From Coprococcus eutactus (lineage in GTDB: Bacteria > Bacillota > Clostridia > Lachnospirales > Lachnospiraceae), in NCBI RefSeq assembly GCF_025149915.1, contig NZ_CP102278.1, positions 2,931,001 to 2,995,000 of the forward strand: a stretch of 64,000 bases of DNA. The letters are read 5' to 3'. A program made the position numbers and the translations under genes. The notes under the pieces are model-generated. The model made no database searches. It had not been told where the DNA came from and saw only the letters and a list, made by a program, of their open reading frames with translations. Positions 1 through 7,849 of this stretch are shown here, piece by piece (within the stretch, counting starts at the first letter, position 1; each line of letters begins with the position of its first letter).

Positions 1-512
1 GCATATATCTTGCCAGGTCTGTCTGCAAACATAATACAAAGTGCAAATGAACCTGCAATTGCTCTAACAGCCCTTCTTATGGCGTCTATAGGGTCCCCCT
101 CATATAAAGTATCCAAAAGTGCTGCTACAACCTCTGTGTCTGTCTCGGATACCAGCTTGTCAGCCAGTCCGTACTCTCTGATAATCTCATTATAATTCTC
201 TATAATTCCATTATGTATGAGAGCAACATTTCCGCATTTGTGTGGATGTGCATTCACATCCGTAACTCCGCCGTGAGTAGCCCATCTTGTATGACCTATT
301 CCACAGGTAGACTTGTATACAGGACTATCGTCACTGCACATCTCTCTCAGATCATCTACTCTTCCGGCCTTCTTCTTGATCGTCAGTGTATCATCATCAT
401 TAAGCAGTGCTATACCAGCACTATCATATCCCCTGTACTCGAGTTTTGCCAGGCCATCTATCAAAATATCCTTGGCCGGTTTCTTTCCTACATATCCTAT
501 GATTCCACACAT
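1..512 (-). CDS. glmS: Glutamine--fructose-6-phosphate aminotransferase, N-terminal part (cut by window edge)
   Basis: Makes glucosamine-6-phosphate from fructose-6-phosphate and glutamine, the entry step to UDP-GlcNAc and peptidoglycan. The visible 170 residues are the class II glutamine amidotransferase domain. They start MCGIIGYVG, so the catalytic Cys is residue 2 after Met removal, and continue with EYRGYDSAG and GHTRWATHG. The sugar isomerase domains lie off the left edge. The ATG at 512 is preceded by AAAGGAG about 12 nt upstream and is fixed by the need for Cys at position 2. A glmS ribozyme sits in the leader, which makes the identification essentially certain. Expression should fall when GlcN6P is high. 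Confidence 0.97.
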   Translation of the reverse strand, partial: MCGIIGYVGKKPAKDILIDGLAKLEYRGYDSAGIALLNDDDTLTIKKKAGRVDDLREMCSDDSPVYKSTCGIGHTRWATHGGVTDVNAHPHKCGNVALIHNGIIENYNEIIREYGLADKLVSETDTEVVAALLDTLYEGDPIDAIRRAVRAIAGSFALCIMFADRPGKIY

Positions 513-604
513 ATTTAATTATTCTCCTTTCGGCTTATACCACACTGCATACTGATACTATTATTATATGGCACACTAAAAAAAGGTGCATTCACCGTTC
601 AACT

Positions 605-780
605 TTCACCATACAAAGCAGCTGTGGGTGTCCGGTCATGATTCTTTGTTTTGAGGTCACCCTCATATTTGGATATCATGTGCGCATCCAGACTCTGCGT
701 GAAGGCATCCGCCGAATATTCGATAACCTTCAACCTCGTTATCCCTGAAAACATACTGTCCAGGGTTCATGGCGCTAAGA
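605..780 (-). ncRNA. glmS ribozyme (GlcN6P-activated self-cleaving leader)
   Basis: On the minus strand the leader carries the glmS ribozyme core. AGCGCC lies at 776-771 with the expected cleavage between A776 and G775. It is followed by the ATAACGAGG segment and by TCGAATATTCGGCGGATGCC at 723-704, then CGGACACCCACAGCTGC as a likely P4 region. GlcN6P acts as cofactor for self-cleavage, after which the downstream mRNA is degraded. It lies directly upstream of glmS as in other Firmicutes. The 3' boundary is approximate. Confidence 0.93.
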
Positions 781-929
781 TTTCTAAATCTTTCCAAAGG
801 CGCACTCCTCCCACCTGTACACCTAACAAAATTTTATCATGGAACATCTAATTAATCAATAAAGACATTACATGACATATTACCCAAATATTACCTGCAG
901 TTTACCCGTATGGCGCCCCACCAAAATAT

Positions 930-985
930 ATAAAGGGGATCACAGCGCCACGATATCCACCATGTGCCACAATCCCCTCTAATAT
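930..985 (-). terminator. Rho-independent terminator of metG
   Basis: Read on the minus strand, AGGGGAT (978-972) pairs with ATCCCCT (940-934) around a GC-containing inner region and is followed by TTATATATTTT. It lies about 35 nt beyond the metG stop and upstream of the glmS ribozyme leader, so it separates the two units. Confidence 0.7.
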
Positions 986-1012
986 TTAATACACTCTATT
1001 ATATATGTCGGA

Positions 1013-3049
1013 TCAGCTTATAAAGCATCCACCTGGGAAGTCTTTCTCTGTGGTGAGGAGTGAAAGATTGCCCTCCGGATCCTCAGCACACAAAAGCATA
1101 CCCTCTGATATAACTCCGGCAAGCTTACATGGCTTAAGATTTACTATAGCCACAACCTTCTTACCTACCATATCCTCTGCTGAGTATGTACCCTTGATTC
1201 CTGATACTATCTGCTTTACATTGTTCTTGCCAAAGCTTACCTGTGAGCAGAGAAGCTTTCTTGAATTTGGAACTTCCTCGCAGGCTACAATCTCTCCGAT
1301 CATAAGCTGCATCTTCTGAAATTCATCTATACTTATCTCCTCTTTGTCCACAACATCAGGGTTGCTCTTGAGAGACTGAACCTTCGCCTCAGCTATCTTG
1401 ATCTTCTTGGTCTCAGCGGAATTTTCCTTTTCTTCCTTCTGTTTCTTTGCCTGCTCGTACATTGATTCTTTCTCTACAGGAGCAAACTCAGCTACCTTTG
1501 CCATAACCTCCTTCACGTCAAGTCGTGCAAAGAGTATCTCAGGCTGTTCTGTAACCTTTGTTCCTGACTTGTACAGACCGAACTTGCCAAGCTCTGTGAC
1601 TTTTCTCTTCTCTGTGCTGAGCTGAGCCATGATCTTCTCTGTTGTCTCAGGCATATATGGCTCAAGGAGTGTAGCACCTATAATGATGCTCTCGACAAGG
1701 TTATACAGAACTGTATTGAGTCTGTCTTTCTTGTCCTCCTCCTTTGCGAGTGCCCAAGGCATTGTCTCATCTATATACTTGTTGCATCTCTTGAACAGTG
1801 CGAATATCTCTGTGATAGCATCTGCAACCTTGAGCTTGTCCATGCACTCTGCAACCTTATATCTGCAATCCATGACAACCTTCTTCAGATCCTCATCAAC
1901 TGGCTCTGTGACATTTGTGTTGGTCACAATGCCGCCGAAATACTTGTTGGACATTGATATGGTTCTGTTGACCAAGTTTCCAAGTGTATTTGCAAGCTCT
2001 GAGTTGAGTCTCTCAACCATGAGCTCCCATGAGATAACTCCATCATTCTCAAATGGCATCTCGTGAAGAACAAAGAATCTGACAGCATCAACACCGAATA
2101 TATCGACCATATCGTCAGCATACATTACGTTGCCCTTAGACTTACTCATCTTGCCATCACTCTGGATAAGCCAAGGATGACCGAATACCTGCTTTGGAAG
2201 CGGAAGTCCGAGTGCCATCAGCATGATAGGCCAGTAAATAGTATGGAATCTCAGGATATCCTTACCGATCAGGTGAAGATCTGCCGGCCAGTATTTATAA
2301 AACTTCTCATCGCTCTTTCCATCTACGTCATATCCAAGTCCAGTTATGTAGTTTGAAAGCGCATCAACCCATACATATACAACATGTTTTGGATCAAAGT
2401 CTACCGGAATTCCCCACTTAAATGATGTTCTTGAAACACACAGATCCTGAAGTCCCGGCTTTAAGAAGTTGTTGACCATCTCGTTACGTCTTGACTCAGG
2501 CTGTATAAACTCAGGATGCTGCTCTATATGCTTCATGAGCTTGTCCTGATATTTGCTCATCTTGAAGAAGTATGCCTCCTCCTTTGCCTCCTGAACAGGT
2601 CTTCCACAGTCCGGACATTTGCCATCTATGAGCTGTCCATCTGTGAAGAATGACTCACATGGTGTACAGTACTTTCCTACATAATGTCCTTTATATATGT
2701 CACCCTGATCGTACAGTTTCTTGAATATCTTCTGTACCTGTTTCTCATGATAATCGTCTGTTGTACGGATAAATTTGTCATATGATGTGTTCATGAGGTC
2801 CCAGATCCTCTTGATCTCACCTGATGTCTCATCAACGAATTCCTTTGGTGTCTGCATGTTCTCGAAAGCCTTGTTCTCGATCTTCTGTCCATGCTCATCT
2901 GTTCCTGTCATGAATCTTACATCATAACCTGCGAATCTCTTGTACCTTGCAATGCTGTCAGCCAACACGATCTCGTAGGTGTTGCCTATATGAGGTTTAC
3001 CTGATGCATATGCAATGGCGGTTGTAATATAATACGGTTTTTTTGCCAT
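1013..3049 (-). CDS. metG: Methionyl-tRNA synthetase
   Basis: Charges tRNA-Met for translation. The 678 residues show the class I signature KPHIGNTYE near the N-terminus (HIGH equivalent), a zinc knuckle with CTPC and CPDC pairs around residues 130-150, the KMSKSKGN loop near residue 300, an anticodon-binding helical region, and a C-terminal EMAP/Trbp111-type tRNA-binding domain (about 575-678). This is the long, dimer-forming type. The ATG at 3049 follows GGGAGGG with good spacing. A near-consensus promoter lies 80-115 nt upstream, so the gene is probably its own unit. Confidence 0.97.
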   Translation of the reverse strand: MAKKPYYITTAIAYASGKPHIGNTYEIVLADSIARYKRFAGYDVRFMTGTDEHGQKIENKAFENMQTPKEFVDETSGEIKRIWDLMNTSYDKFIRTTDDYHEKQVQKIFKKLYDQGDIYKGHYVGKYCTPCESFFTDGQLIDGKCPDCGRPVQEAKEEAYFFKMSKYQDKLMKHIEQHPEFIQPESRRNEMVNNFLKPGLQDLCVSRTSFKWGIPVDFDPKHVVYVWVDALSNYITGLGYDVDGKSDEKFYKYWPADLHLIGKDILRFHTIYWPIMLMALGLPLPKQVFGHPWLIQSDGKMSKSKGNVMYADDMVDIFGVDAVRFFVLHEMPFENDGVISWELMVERLNSELANTLGNLVNRTISMSNKYFGGIVTNTNVTEPVDEDLKKVVMDCRYKVAECMDKLKVADAITEIFALFKRCNKYIDETMPWALAKEEDKKDRLNTVLYNLVESIIIGATLLEPYMPETTEKIMAQLSTEKRKVTELGKFGLYKSGTKVTEQPEILFARLDVKEVMAKVAEFAPVEKESMYEQAKKQKEEKENSAETKKIKIAEAKVQSLKSNPDVVDKEEISIDEFQKMQLMIGEIVACEEVPNSRKLLCSQVSFGKNNVKQIVSGIKGTYSAEDMVGKKVVAIVNLKPCKLAGVISEGMLLCAEDPEGNLSLLTTEKDFPGGCFIS

Positions 3050-3075
3050 TTCAAAAACCCTCCCTGAAAAATACT

Positions 3076-3126
3076 ACAAGCACAAATGAAATGCTTGTGC
3101 AACTTTACCGAAAAACTCCTCGGTAA
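3076..3126 (-). other. Two short hairpins in the metG mRNA leader
   Basis: TTACCGA pairs with TCGGTAA (3126-3105), and ACAAGCA pairs with TGCTTGT (3098-3076). The first hairpin begins about 7 nt past the -10 box, so it would sit at the very 5' end of the transcript. It may act as a stability element. I see no T-box sequence and no known riboswitch. Confidence 0.5.
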
Positions 3127-3132
3127 TTGTAA

Positions 3133-3162
3133 ATTATATGCCCTTTTATTATTTATTGTCAA
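3133..3162 (-). promoter_or_regulatory. Predicted sigma-A promoter for metG
   Basis: On the minus strand TTGACA (3162-3157) and TATAAT (3138-3133) are separated by 18 nt. Both boxes match consensus. The expected start of transcription is near 3126. Confidence 0.8.
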
Positions 3163-3212
3163 GAAGATGGAATATTAAATAAGCCTGTTTGGGCAGTCAT
3201 TCCACAATGCTG

Positions 3213-3298
3213 CCAACGAACTTGTCAAAGTTCCTCTCAAAAGCGCATCACATTCCAACGGACTTGTCACCGTCTCTCTCAAAAGCGCATCACATTCC
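3213..3298. repeat. 42-bp imperfect tandem duplication at the end of the DUF2752 gene
   Basis: Two copies of a 42-bp unit start at 3213 and 3255. They share AAAAGCGCATCACATTCC and the ACTTGTC core. The copy nearer the gene encodes its last codons (NVMRF stop). The other lies outside the gene, so the unit spans the 3' end of the reading frame. Confidence 0.8.
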
Positions 3299-3668
3299 TG
3301 AGAACGGCAAACATCACCGCCCCGGCAATACATATAAATATAAGTATATTGTCAAATCGCGATAATTTTCTGTTTCCATATCTTACGAATACATAATCGT
3401 TTTTTACAATTATGTATGCCAACACCGGAAGAACTATAAACGTGAATTGATTATAGGCAAATGCCTTTGCAAAATCCAGCCTTACGGCCGCAAGGATAGC
3501 CCTTGTTATCCCGCACCCTGGGCATAAAAATCCGGTTATCTTTCTGAATATACACGGAACCGCAAGTCCCGTTATTCTTATGAAAATATAATAGAGGATG
3601 CCTATCCCCAAAAGGACGGCATCCCTTTTTATTATCGCATTTCTTCTCGATATCTGTATCTGATCCAT
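3279..3668 (-). CDS. DUF2752 membrane protein
   Basis: A 129-residue membrane protein of unknown function. It has the DUF2752 hallmark GFLCPGCGITRAILA (about residues 46-60), where the CPGCG motif lies between the first two hydrophobic segments. Further membrane segments are near residues 75-90 and 107-125. It follows the Q/N-rich DUF4234 gene by 21 nt on the same strand, and DUF2752 proteins often accompany DUF4234-type membrane proteins. The ribosome site is weak (AGGAA, about 15 nt away), so translation may be partly coupled to the upstream gene. Its last codons are part of a 42-bp tandem duplication. Confidence 0.8.
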   Translation of the reverse strand: MDQIQISRRNAIIKRDAVLLGIGILYYIFIRITGLAVPCIFRKITGFLCPGCGITRAILAAVRLDFAKAFAYNQFTFIVLPVLAYIIVKNDYVFVRYGNRKLSRFDNILIFICIAGAVMFAVLRNVMRF

Positions 3669-3689
3669 GCTTTGTTATATTATTTCCTG

Positions 3690-4487
3690 TTACTGCTGAT
3701 CGCTGCCTGTTCCATCATTGTCATTCTGTGTATTCTGTCCACTCTGCTGACCAAATGTACTCTGATCTATGCCAGGCTGCTGGCTATATGTATTCTGATT
3801 ATACTGCTGCTGACCATACGCGTTCTGATTGTACGCATTCTGATCATACTGCTGCTGACCATACGCATTCTGGTTATACTGCTGCTGGCCGTATGCATTC
3901 TGATTATACTGCTGCTGACCATACGCATTCTGGTTGTATGCGTTCTGATCATATCCCTGCTGACCATACGCATTCTGGTTATACTGCTGCTGGCCGTATG
4001 CATTCTGATCATATCCCTGCTGCTGACCATACGCGTTCTGGTTGTATGCATTCTGATCATATCCCTGCTGACCGTATCCATTCTGATTGTATGAGTTCTG
4101 ATTATAACCCTGCTGACCATATCCTGTATTCATCTGAGGTATAGCCTCTGCATATTTGTTTGCAGTGTCCTGCATAAGCGCATATGCAATAATTCCAAGT
4201 CCAAACACCTGAAGAAGAACGTATAATATGCCTGAGTTGCTTGATGGTACACCGTTCTTATTTTTTATGATATCAACTTTCTCACCCATCTTATATGCCC
4301 AGAACCATCCATAGATGTTACATGTAACGATAGTGAGCAAAAGCGACATTCCTCCACTTGTTGCATCTGTCTCTCCTGACTCCTGATTGATATCGTCTGT
4401 CAGCACAACAAACCAATACAATCCATATATTCCGCATGTCACAATTGAAAGCAGAATACATATTCCAATATTCCTCTGTTTGATCAT
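3690..4487 (-). CDS. DUF4234 membrane protein with prion-like Q/N/Y/G repeat tail
   Basis: 265 residues in two parts. Residues 1 to about 145 are a DUF4234-type membrane domain starting [19 protein letters not shown], with GIYGLYWF and [15 protein letters not shown] around two to three hydrophobic helices. Residues from about 146 are low complexity: repeats of [12 protein letters not shown] and QQYNQ with almost no charge, ending in an acidic [10 protein letters not shown]. The tail resembles Sup35/FUS-like prion domains, which suggests self-assembly (inference). The paralogue at 4722-5063 has the membrane domain alone, so the tail is an addition. Function unknown. Confidence 0.85.
   Translation of the reverse strand: MIKQRNIGICILLSIVTCGIYGLYWFVVLTDDINQESGETDATSGGMSLLLTIVTCNIYGWFWAYKMGEKVDIIKNKNGVPSSNSGILYVLLQVFGLGIIAYALMQDTANKYAEAIPQMNTGYGQQGYNQNSYNQNGYGQQGYDQNAYNQNAYGQQQGYDQNAYGQQQYNQNAYGQQGYDQNAYNQNAYGQQQYNQNAYGQQQYNQNAYGQQQYDQNAYNQNAYGQQQYNQNTYSQQPGIDQSTFGQQSGQNTQNDNDGTGSDQQ
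3767..4120. repeat. Q/N/Y codon repeat region
   Basis: Repeated units of 15-30 bp built on CATACGCATTCTGGTTATA and CTGCTGCTGACC (plus-strand view) encode the QNAYGQQ repeats. The arrangement is irregular and in frame, so copy number could change without breaking the reading frame. Both other frames stay open by virtue of the repeat, which explains several spurious overlapping frames. Confidence 0.85.
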
Positions 4488-4612
4488 AATTGATAATCCT
4501 CCTTAAATTTAAATCCTTAATTACATATGTATAACCTGTGTATGACTTGTGTATGACTGCAATTATACTCTTCCTATATAACCACTACATAACTGCAATA
4601 AAAATAATAGAA

Positions 4613-4646
4613 TAGTCCCGCAGACACAAGTCAGTCTACGGGACTA
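4613..4646 (-). terminator. Terminator after the shorter DUF4234 gene
   Basis: TAGTCCCG (4613-4620) pairs with CGGGACTA (4639-4646), with an additional AGAC/GTCT inner pairing. On the minus strand it is followed by TTCTATTATTTTTATT. It separates the two DUF4234 genes. The rest of 4488-4721 is A/T-rich without a recognisable gene. Confidence 0.7.
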
Positions 4647-4721
4647 TTTTCTCATACATTTTGTCTGTATGCAACTGCATCTATACATTTTTCAATGTAT
4701 ATTTGTATGCAATTTGATTCA

Positions 4722-5063
4722 TTACGCATTCTTATTGATGGTATCCTGCATAATAGCATATGATACAATTCCAAGTCCACATAACTGGAGCAGAAGGAAA
4801 AGTATGCTTGAATTTCCTGCTGACTGCCCATTCTTTGTCTTTATTGCGTCAATCTTCTCGCCCATCTTGTATGCCCAGAACCATCCATAGATATTACATG
4901 TAACGATAGTAAGCAACAATGCTACCCCACCGCTTGTTGCATCTGTCTGTCCAGATTCCTGATTAGCATCGTTTGTAAGGCAAACGAACCAATACAGTGC
5001 ATAAATTCCAAATGTAATGATTGAAAATACTATGCACAAAGCAATATTCCTCTGTTTGATCAT
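4722..5063 (-). CDS. DUF4234 membrane protein (short paralogue)
   Basis: 113 residues beginning MIKQRNIALCIVFSIITFG, with the same GIYALYWF and [15 protein letters not shown] blocks as the neighbour at 3690-4487 but no repeat tail. Three hydrophobic segments are visible (about 8-25, 47-65 and 85-105), so it is a small integral membrane protein. The ATG follows GGGAGGACA. A TTGACA box lies upstream on the same strand. The family has no established function. The near-identical core shows a local gene duplication. Confidence 0.8.
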   Translation of the reverse strand: MIKQRNIALCIVFSIITFGIYALYWFVCLTNDANQESGQTDATSGGVALLLTIVTCNIYGWFWAYKMGEKIDAIKTKNGQSAGNSSILFLLLQLCGLGIVSYAIMQDTINKNA

Positions 5064-5117
5064 AAAATGTCCTCCCTTGATTTAATTATAAATTTTTTAT
5101 AAAAATTTTATAAAATA

Positions 5118-5147
5118 TATAAAACCATATATATACATCTTTGTCAA
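5118..5147 (-). promoter_or_regulatory. Possible promoter for the short DUF4234 gene
   Basis: TTGACA (5147-5142) is followed after 18 nt by TTTATA (5123-5118) in very A/T-rich DNA. The -35 box is perfect and the -10 weak. The rest of 5064-5257 is A/T-rich intergenic DNA. Confidence 0.4.
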
Positions 5148-5257
5148 TAAAAATCAAATAATTAAGTTGTTTTTTACTTTATTTTCTATATTTTTTTATG
5201 ATCAGGCATAAATCCGCAAATATTTGCATTCTTGATTTATGTGATTTCGTAAACTGT

Positions 5258-5286
5258 TTTACATTTGAATTCATGTGCTATATAAT
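5258..5286 (+). promoter_or_regulatory. Predicted promoter of the carbamoyltransferase-pyrBI operon
   Basis: TTTACA at 5258-5263 and TATAAT at 5281-5286 with a 17-nt spacer. The leader of about 110 nt up to the first start codon shows no clear attenuator, PyrR site or riboswitch. Confidence 0.8.
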
Positions 5287-5403
5287 GAAATTTCAGGCAG
5301 GCATATCTCAACACCTATATCCTAATATATTGTCAGGATTCTCAGATTATGTTTGTCCGTATTGCAAGTAATTTATAATTATAAAGAAAAGAGGACATTT
5401 GTT

Positions 5404-6336
5404 ATGAAAAACATGCTTAACTTCAAGAATTTCACAGCTGATGAGCTGATGGACATTCTTAATCTGGCACTTGATATGAAGAAGACCCCTGAGAAGTACG
5501 CTCACGCTCTTGAGGGCAAGAAGCTCTACACTCTTTTTGAGAAAACTTCCACAAGAACGTTTCTTTCATTTACAACAGGTATCACTGAGCTCGGCGGTAC
5601 ATATTACAACCAGCTCTGGAAGGATTCCAACTTTACACTTGGTGAGCCTGTATCAGAGATTAAGTATGTATGCAGAAATGTAGATATCATCATGGCACGT
5701 CTTGTAAAGAACGAGACCGTTGAGCTGTTCGGAGACAACGTTACTGTTCCATTTATCAACGGATGTGACAGTTCTTATCATCCATGCCAGATCCTGGCAG
5801 ATGCCCTCACTATTATAGAGAAATTCGGAAGCCTTGATGTAAAGCTTATGTACATCGGTGCAAAGAACAATGTATTTAACTCACTTGTTGAGTTCTTCGC
5901 AAAGATGAAGAAGGGAACCATCTACGGACTCACCCCACTTGTAAACAACACTGTATGCGGCGACGATTTCTTTGAGGCAGCAAAGGCTACAGGCCACTAT
6001 GTTGAACTCGATCCTACCATGAGCATGGAGGAGGCAAAGAAGTACGCAAAGGATATGGATATCCTCTACACAGATACATGGGTAGACATGGAGTTCTTCA
6101 ACAACCCTGCATACAAACAGCAGAAAGAGGAAACTCTTGCAAAGATGATGCCTTACCAGCTCAACGAAGAATTTACCGAGGGCAGCAAAGCTATAGTATT
6201 CCACGACATGCCTATGCATCAGGGATTTGAGATTTCACAGGGCGTTATCGACAAGAACCTTAACCACATTCTGGATGAGGCTGAGAACAGACGTCACGCT
6301 GAGAAGGCTGTTATGTACACCCTTCTTAATTCTTAA
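5404..6336 (+). CDS. Divergent carbamoyltransferase of the ornithine/aspartate carbamoyltransferase family
   Basis: 310 residues, standard family length. The carbamoyl-phosphate site is largely intact: FEKTSTRT near residue 50, an Arg in IIMARLV, and HPCQILAD near 129. The C-terminal AENRRH is also present. The second-substrate site is not that of normal ornithine transcarbamylase. STRTR reads STRTF, the SMG loop (TDVWVSMG) reads TDTWVDME, and HCLP reads HDMP, so the ornithine-contacting Ser and Cys are both Asp. It heads an operon with pyrB and pyrI and has no arginine genes beside it. The ATG at 5404 has AGAGGAC upstream, and an in-frame ATG at 5353 lacks a ribosome site. The family is certain; the substrate is unknown and an 'argF' label would be unsafe. 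Confidence 0.85.
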   Translation: MKNMLNFKNFTADELMDILNLALDMKKTPEKYAHALEGKKLYTLFEKTSTRTFLSFTTGITELGGTYYNQLWKDSNFTLGEPVSEIKYVCRNVDIIMARLVKNETVELFGDNVTVPFINGCDSSYHPCQILADALTIIEKFGSLDVKLMYIGAKNNVFNSLVEFFAKMKKGTIYGLTPLVNNTVCGDDFFEAAKATGHYVELDPTMSMEEAKKYAKDMDILYTDTWVDMEFFNNPAYKQQKEETLAKMMPYQLNEEFTEGSKAIVFHDMPMHQGFEISQGVIDKNLNHILDEAENRRHAEKAVMYTLLNS

Positions 6337-6373
6337 AATATTTATTCTGATAAGCTAAGGAGGATCATGTCAA

Positions 6374-7303
6374 ATGAGACATTTAATAGACCCAATGGAC
6401 CTGTCAGTTGAGGAGGTTGACCACCTTCTCGTGCTGGCACAGGACATCATCGACAATAAAGAGAAATACAGCGAAGTCTGTAAGGGCAAAAAGCTTGCAA
6501 CTCTGTTCTTTGAACCAAGCACACGCACAAGACTTAGCTTCGAGGCTGCCATGATGGAACTTGGCGGAAACGTTCTCGGATTTTCATCTGCGAGCTCCTC
6601 ATCTTCAACAAAAGGTGAGAGTGTGGGCGATACCGTCAAGATCGTCAGCTGTTATGCCGATATTATAGCTATGAGACATTATAAAGAGGGTGCCCCGATG
6701 CTGGCTTCCATGAAATCAGATGTTCCTATTATTAATGCTGGTGACGGCGGTCACAATCACCCTACGCAGACATTGGCCGATCTTCTCACTATAAAGAGAG
6801 AGAAGGGCAGACTAAACAATATGACCATCGGTTTCTGCGGGGATCTTATGTTTGGTCGTACGGTTCATTCACTTATAAAGGCCATGTCACGATACGAAGG
6901 CATAAAATTTATTCTCATATCACCGGATGAATTAAAATTACCTGATTATATAAGAACAGAAGTCATCGAAAAGAATAATATACCATATGAGGAGATTTCC
7001 TCTCTTGAGGATGCTATCGGATCTCTGGACGTTCTCTATATGACAAGAGTCCAGAAAGAACGTTTCTTCAACGAGGCGGACTACATAAGACTGAAAGATA
7101 CCTATATTCTTGACAAGTCAAAGCTGGCTCTCGCTAGGCCTGACCTGTCGATTCTTCACCCGCTTCCTCGTGTAAATGAGATATCTGTTGAGGTGGATGA
7201 CGATCCGAGAGCATGTTATTTCCGACAAGCACTCAACGGCAAATATGTCCGAATGGCACTCATCATGGACCTTCTCGGACTCGACAAGGATTTTAAGGCA
7301 TAG
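6374..7303 (+). CDS. pyrB: Aspartate carbamoyltransferase catalytic chain
   Basis: Condenses carbamoyl phosphate with aspartate to carbamoyl-aspartate, the second step of pyrimidine synthesis. 309 residues with a complete active site: [12 protein letters not shown], the flexible [10 protein letters not shown] loop, [11 protein letters not shown], and HPLPRVNEI near the C-terminus. It starts 37 nt after the divergent carbamoyltransferase behind AAGGAGGAT, and pyrI begins 11 nt after its stop, so the three are co-transcribed. Presence of pyrI implies the nucleotide-regulated dodecameric enzyme of the E. coli type. Confidence 0.97.
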   Translation: MRHLIDPMDLSVEEVDHLLVLAQDIIDNKEKYSEVCKGKKLATLFFEPSTRTRLSFEAAMMELGGNVLGFSSASSSSSTKGESVGDTVKIVSCYADIIAMRHYKEGAPMLASMKSDVPIINAGDGGHNHPTQTLADLLTIKREKGRLNNMTIGFCGDLMFGRTVHSLIKAMSRYEGIKFILISPDELKLPDYIRTEVIEKNNIPYEEISSLEDAIGSLDVLYMTRVQKERFFNEADYIRLKDTYILDKSKLALARPDLSILHPLPRVNEISVEVDDDPRACYFRQALNGKYVRMALIMDLLGLDKDFKA

Positions 7304-7314
7304 GAGGAATAATC

Positions 7315-7728
7315 ATGAATATTGACAGTATTCAGAATGGTATTGTACTTGACCATATAACAGCAGGCAAAGCCCTGCAGATATACAACGATCTTCATCT
7401 TGATAAGCTGGATTGCTCCGTTGCTATAATCAAGAATGTTAAAAGCGAGAAGATGGGAAGAAAGGACATTCTTAAGATAGATCAGGATATCGACATAAAC
7501 CTTGATGTTCTGGGGTATATCGACCCGGATATATCCGTCAACATCATAAAAGATGGCAAGCTCGTTGAAAAGCGCAAGATAGAGCTTCCTGAACGTCTGG
7601 TCGGCATCAAGAAATGTACCAACCCGAGATGCATCACCACAACGGAGCAGGGGATCACCCACATTTTCAAGCTTACCGACAGGGAAAAACGTATTTACAG
7701 ATGTATCTATTGCGAAGCAGACAGGTGA
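7315..7728 (+). CDS. pyrI: Aspartate carbamoyltransferase regulatory chain
   Basis: 137-residue allosteric subunit that binds nucleotides and docks on PyrB through a zinc domain. The N-terminal nucleotide-binding part starts MNIDSIQNGIVLDHI. The C-terminal zinc domain has four cysteines in two pairs, CTNPRC and CIYC. The start has GGAGGAATAATC just upstream, 11 nt after pyrB. After its stop, 120 nt containing a new promoter separate it from murA. Confidence 0.97.
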   Translation: MNIDSIQNGIVLDHITAGKALQIYNDLHLDKLDCSVAIIKNVKSEKMGRKDILKIDQDIDINLDVLGYIDPDISVNIIKDGKLVEKRKIELPERLVGIKKCTNPRCITTTEQGITHIFKLTDREKRIYRCIYCEADR

Positions 7729-7778
7729 ATGGATAATATTGGAAGCATACAGATAAGCGCATGCAGTGCATAAAGTTG

Positions 7779-7806
7779 TTTACTTTTAATATTTATGTGC
7801 TATAAT
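7779..7806 (+). promoter_or_regulatory. Predicted promoter of murA
   Basis: TTTACT at 7779-7784, a 16-nt spacer and TATAAT at 7801-7806, with an extended -10 (TGC before TATAAT). It lies about 43 nt upstream of the murA ATG. Confidence 0.75.
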
Positions 7807-7849
7807 CTATAAAGTTGTGATAATCCGAGAATTATCTAAGAGGTGAAAT

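Noticed and set aside
3050..3180. T-box leader for metG
   Set aside because: There is no T-box sequence, specifier loop or long leader, only two short hairpins within about 75 nt of the promoter.
3672..4144. Overlapping frames rich in Ile/Leu, or Ser/His/Asp, in the Q/N repeat region
   Set aside because: All are shadows of the repeat of the DUF4234 gene in other frames; the minus-strand frame alone continues into a conserved membrane domain.
5287..5403. PyrR-type attenuator before the pyr operon
   Set aside because: I see no PyrR anti-antiterminator sequence or terminator stem in the leader.
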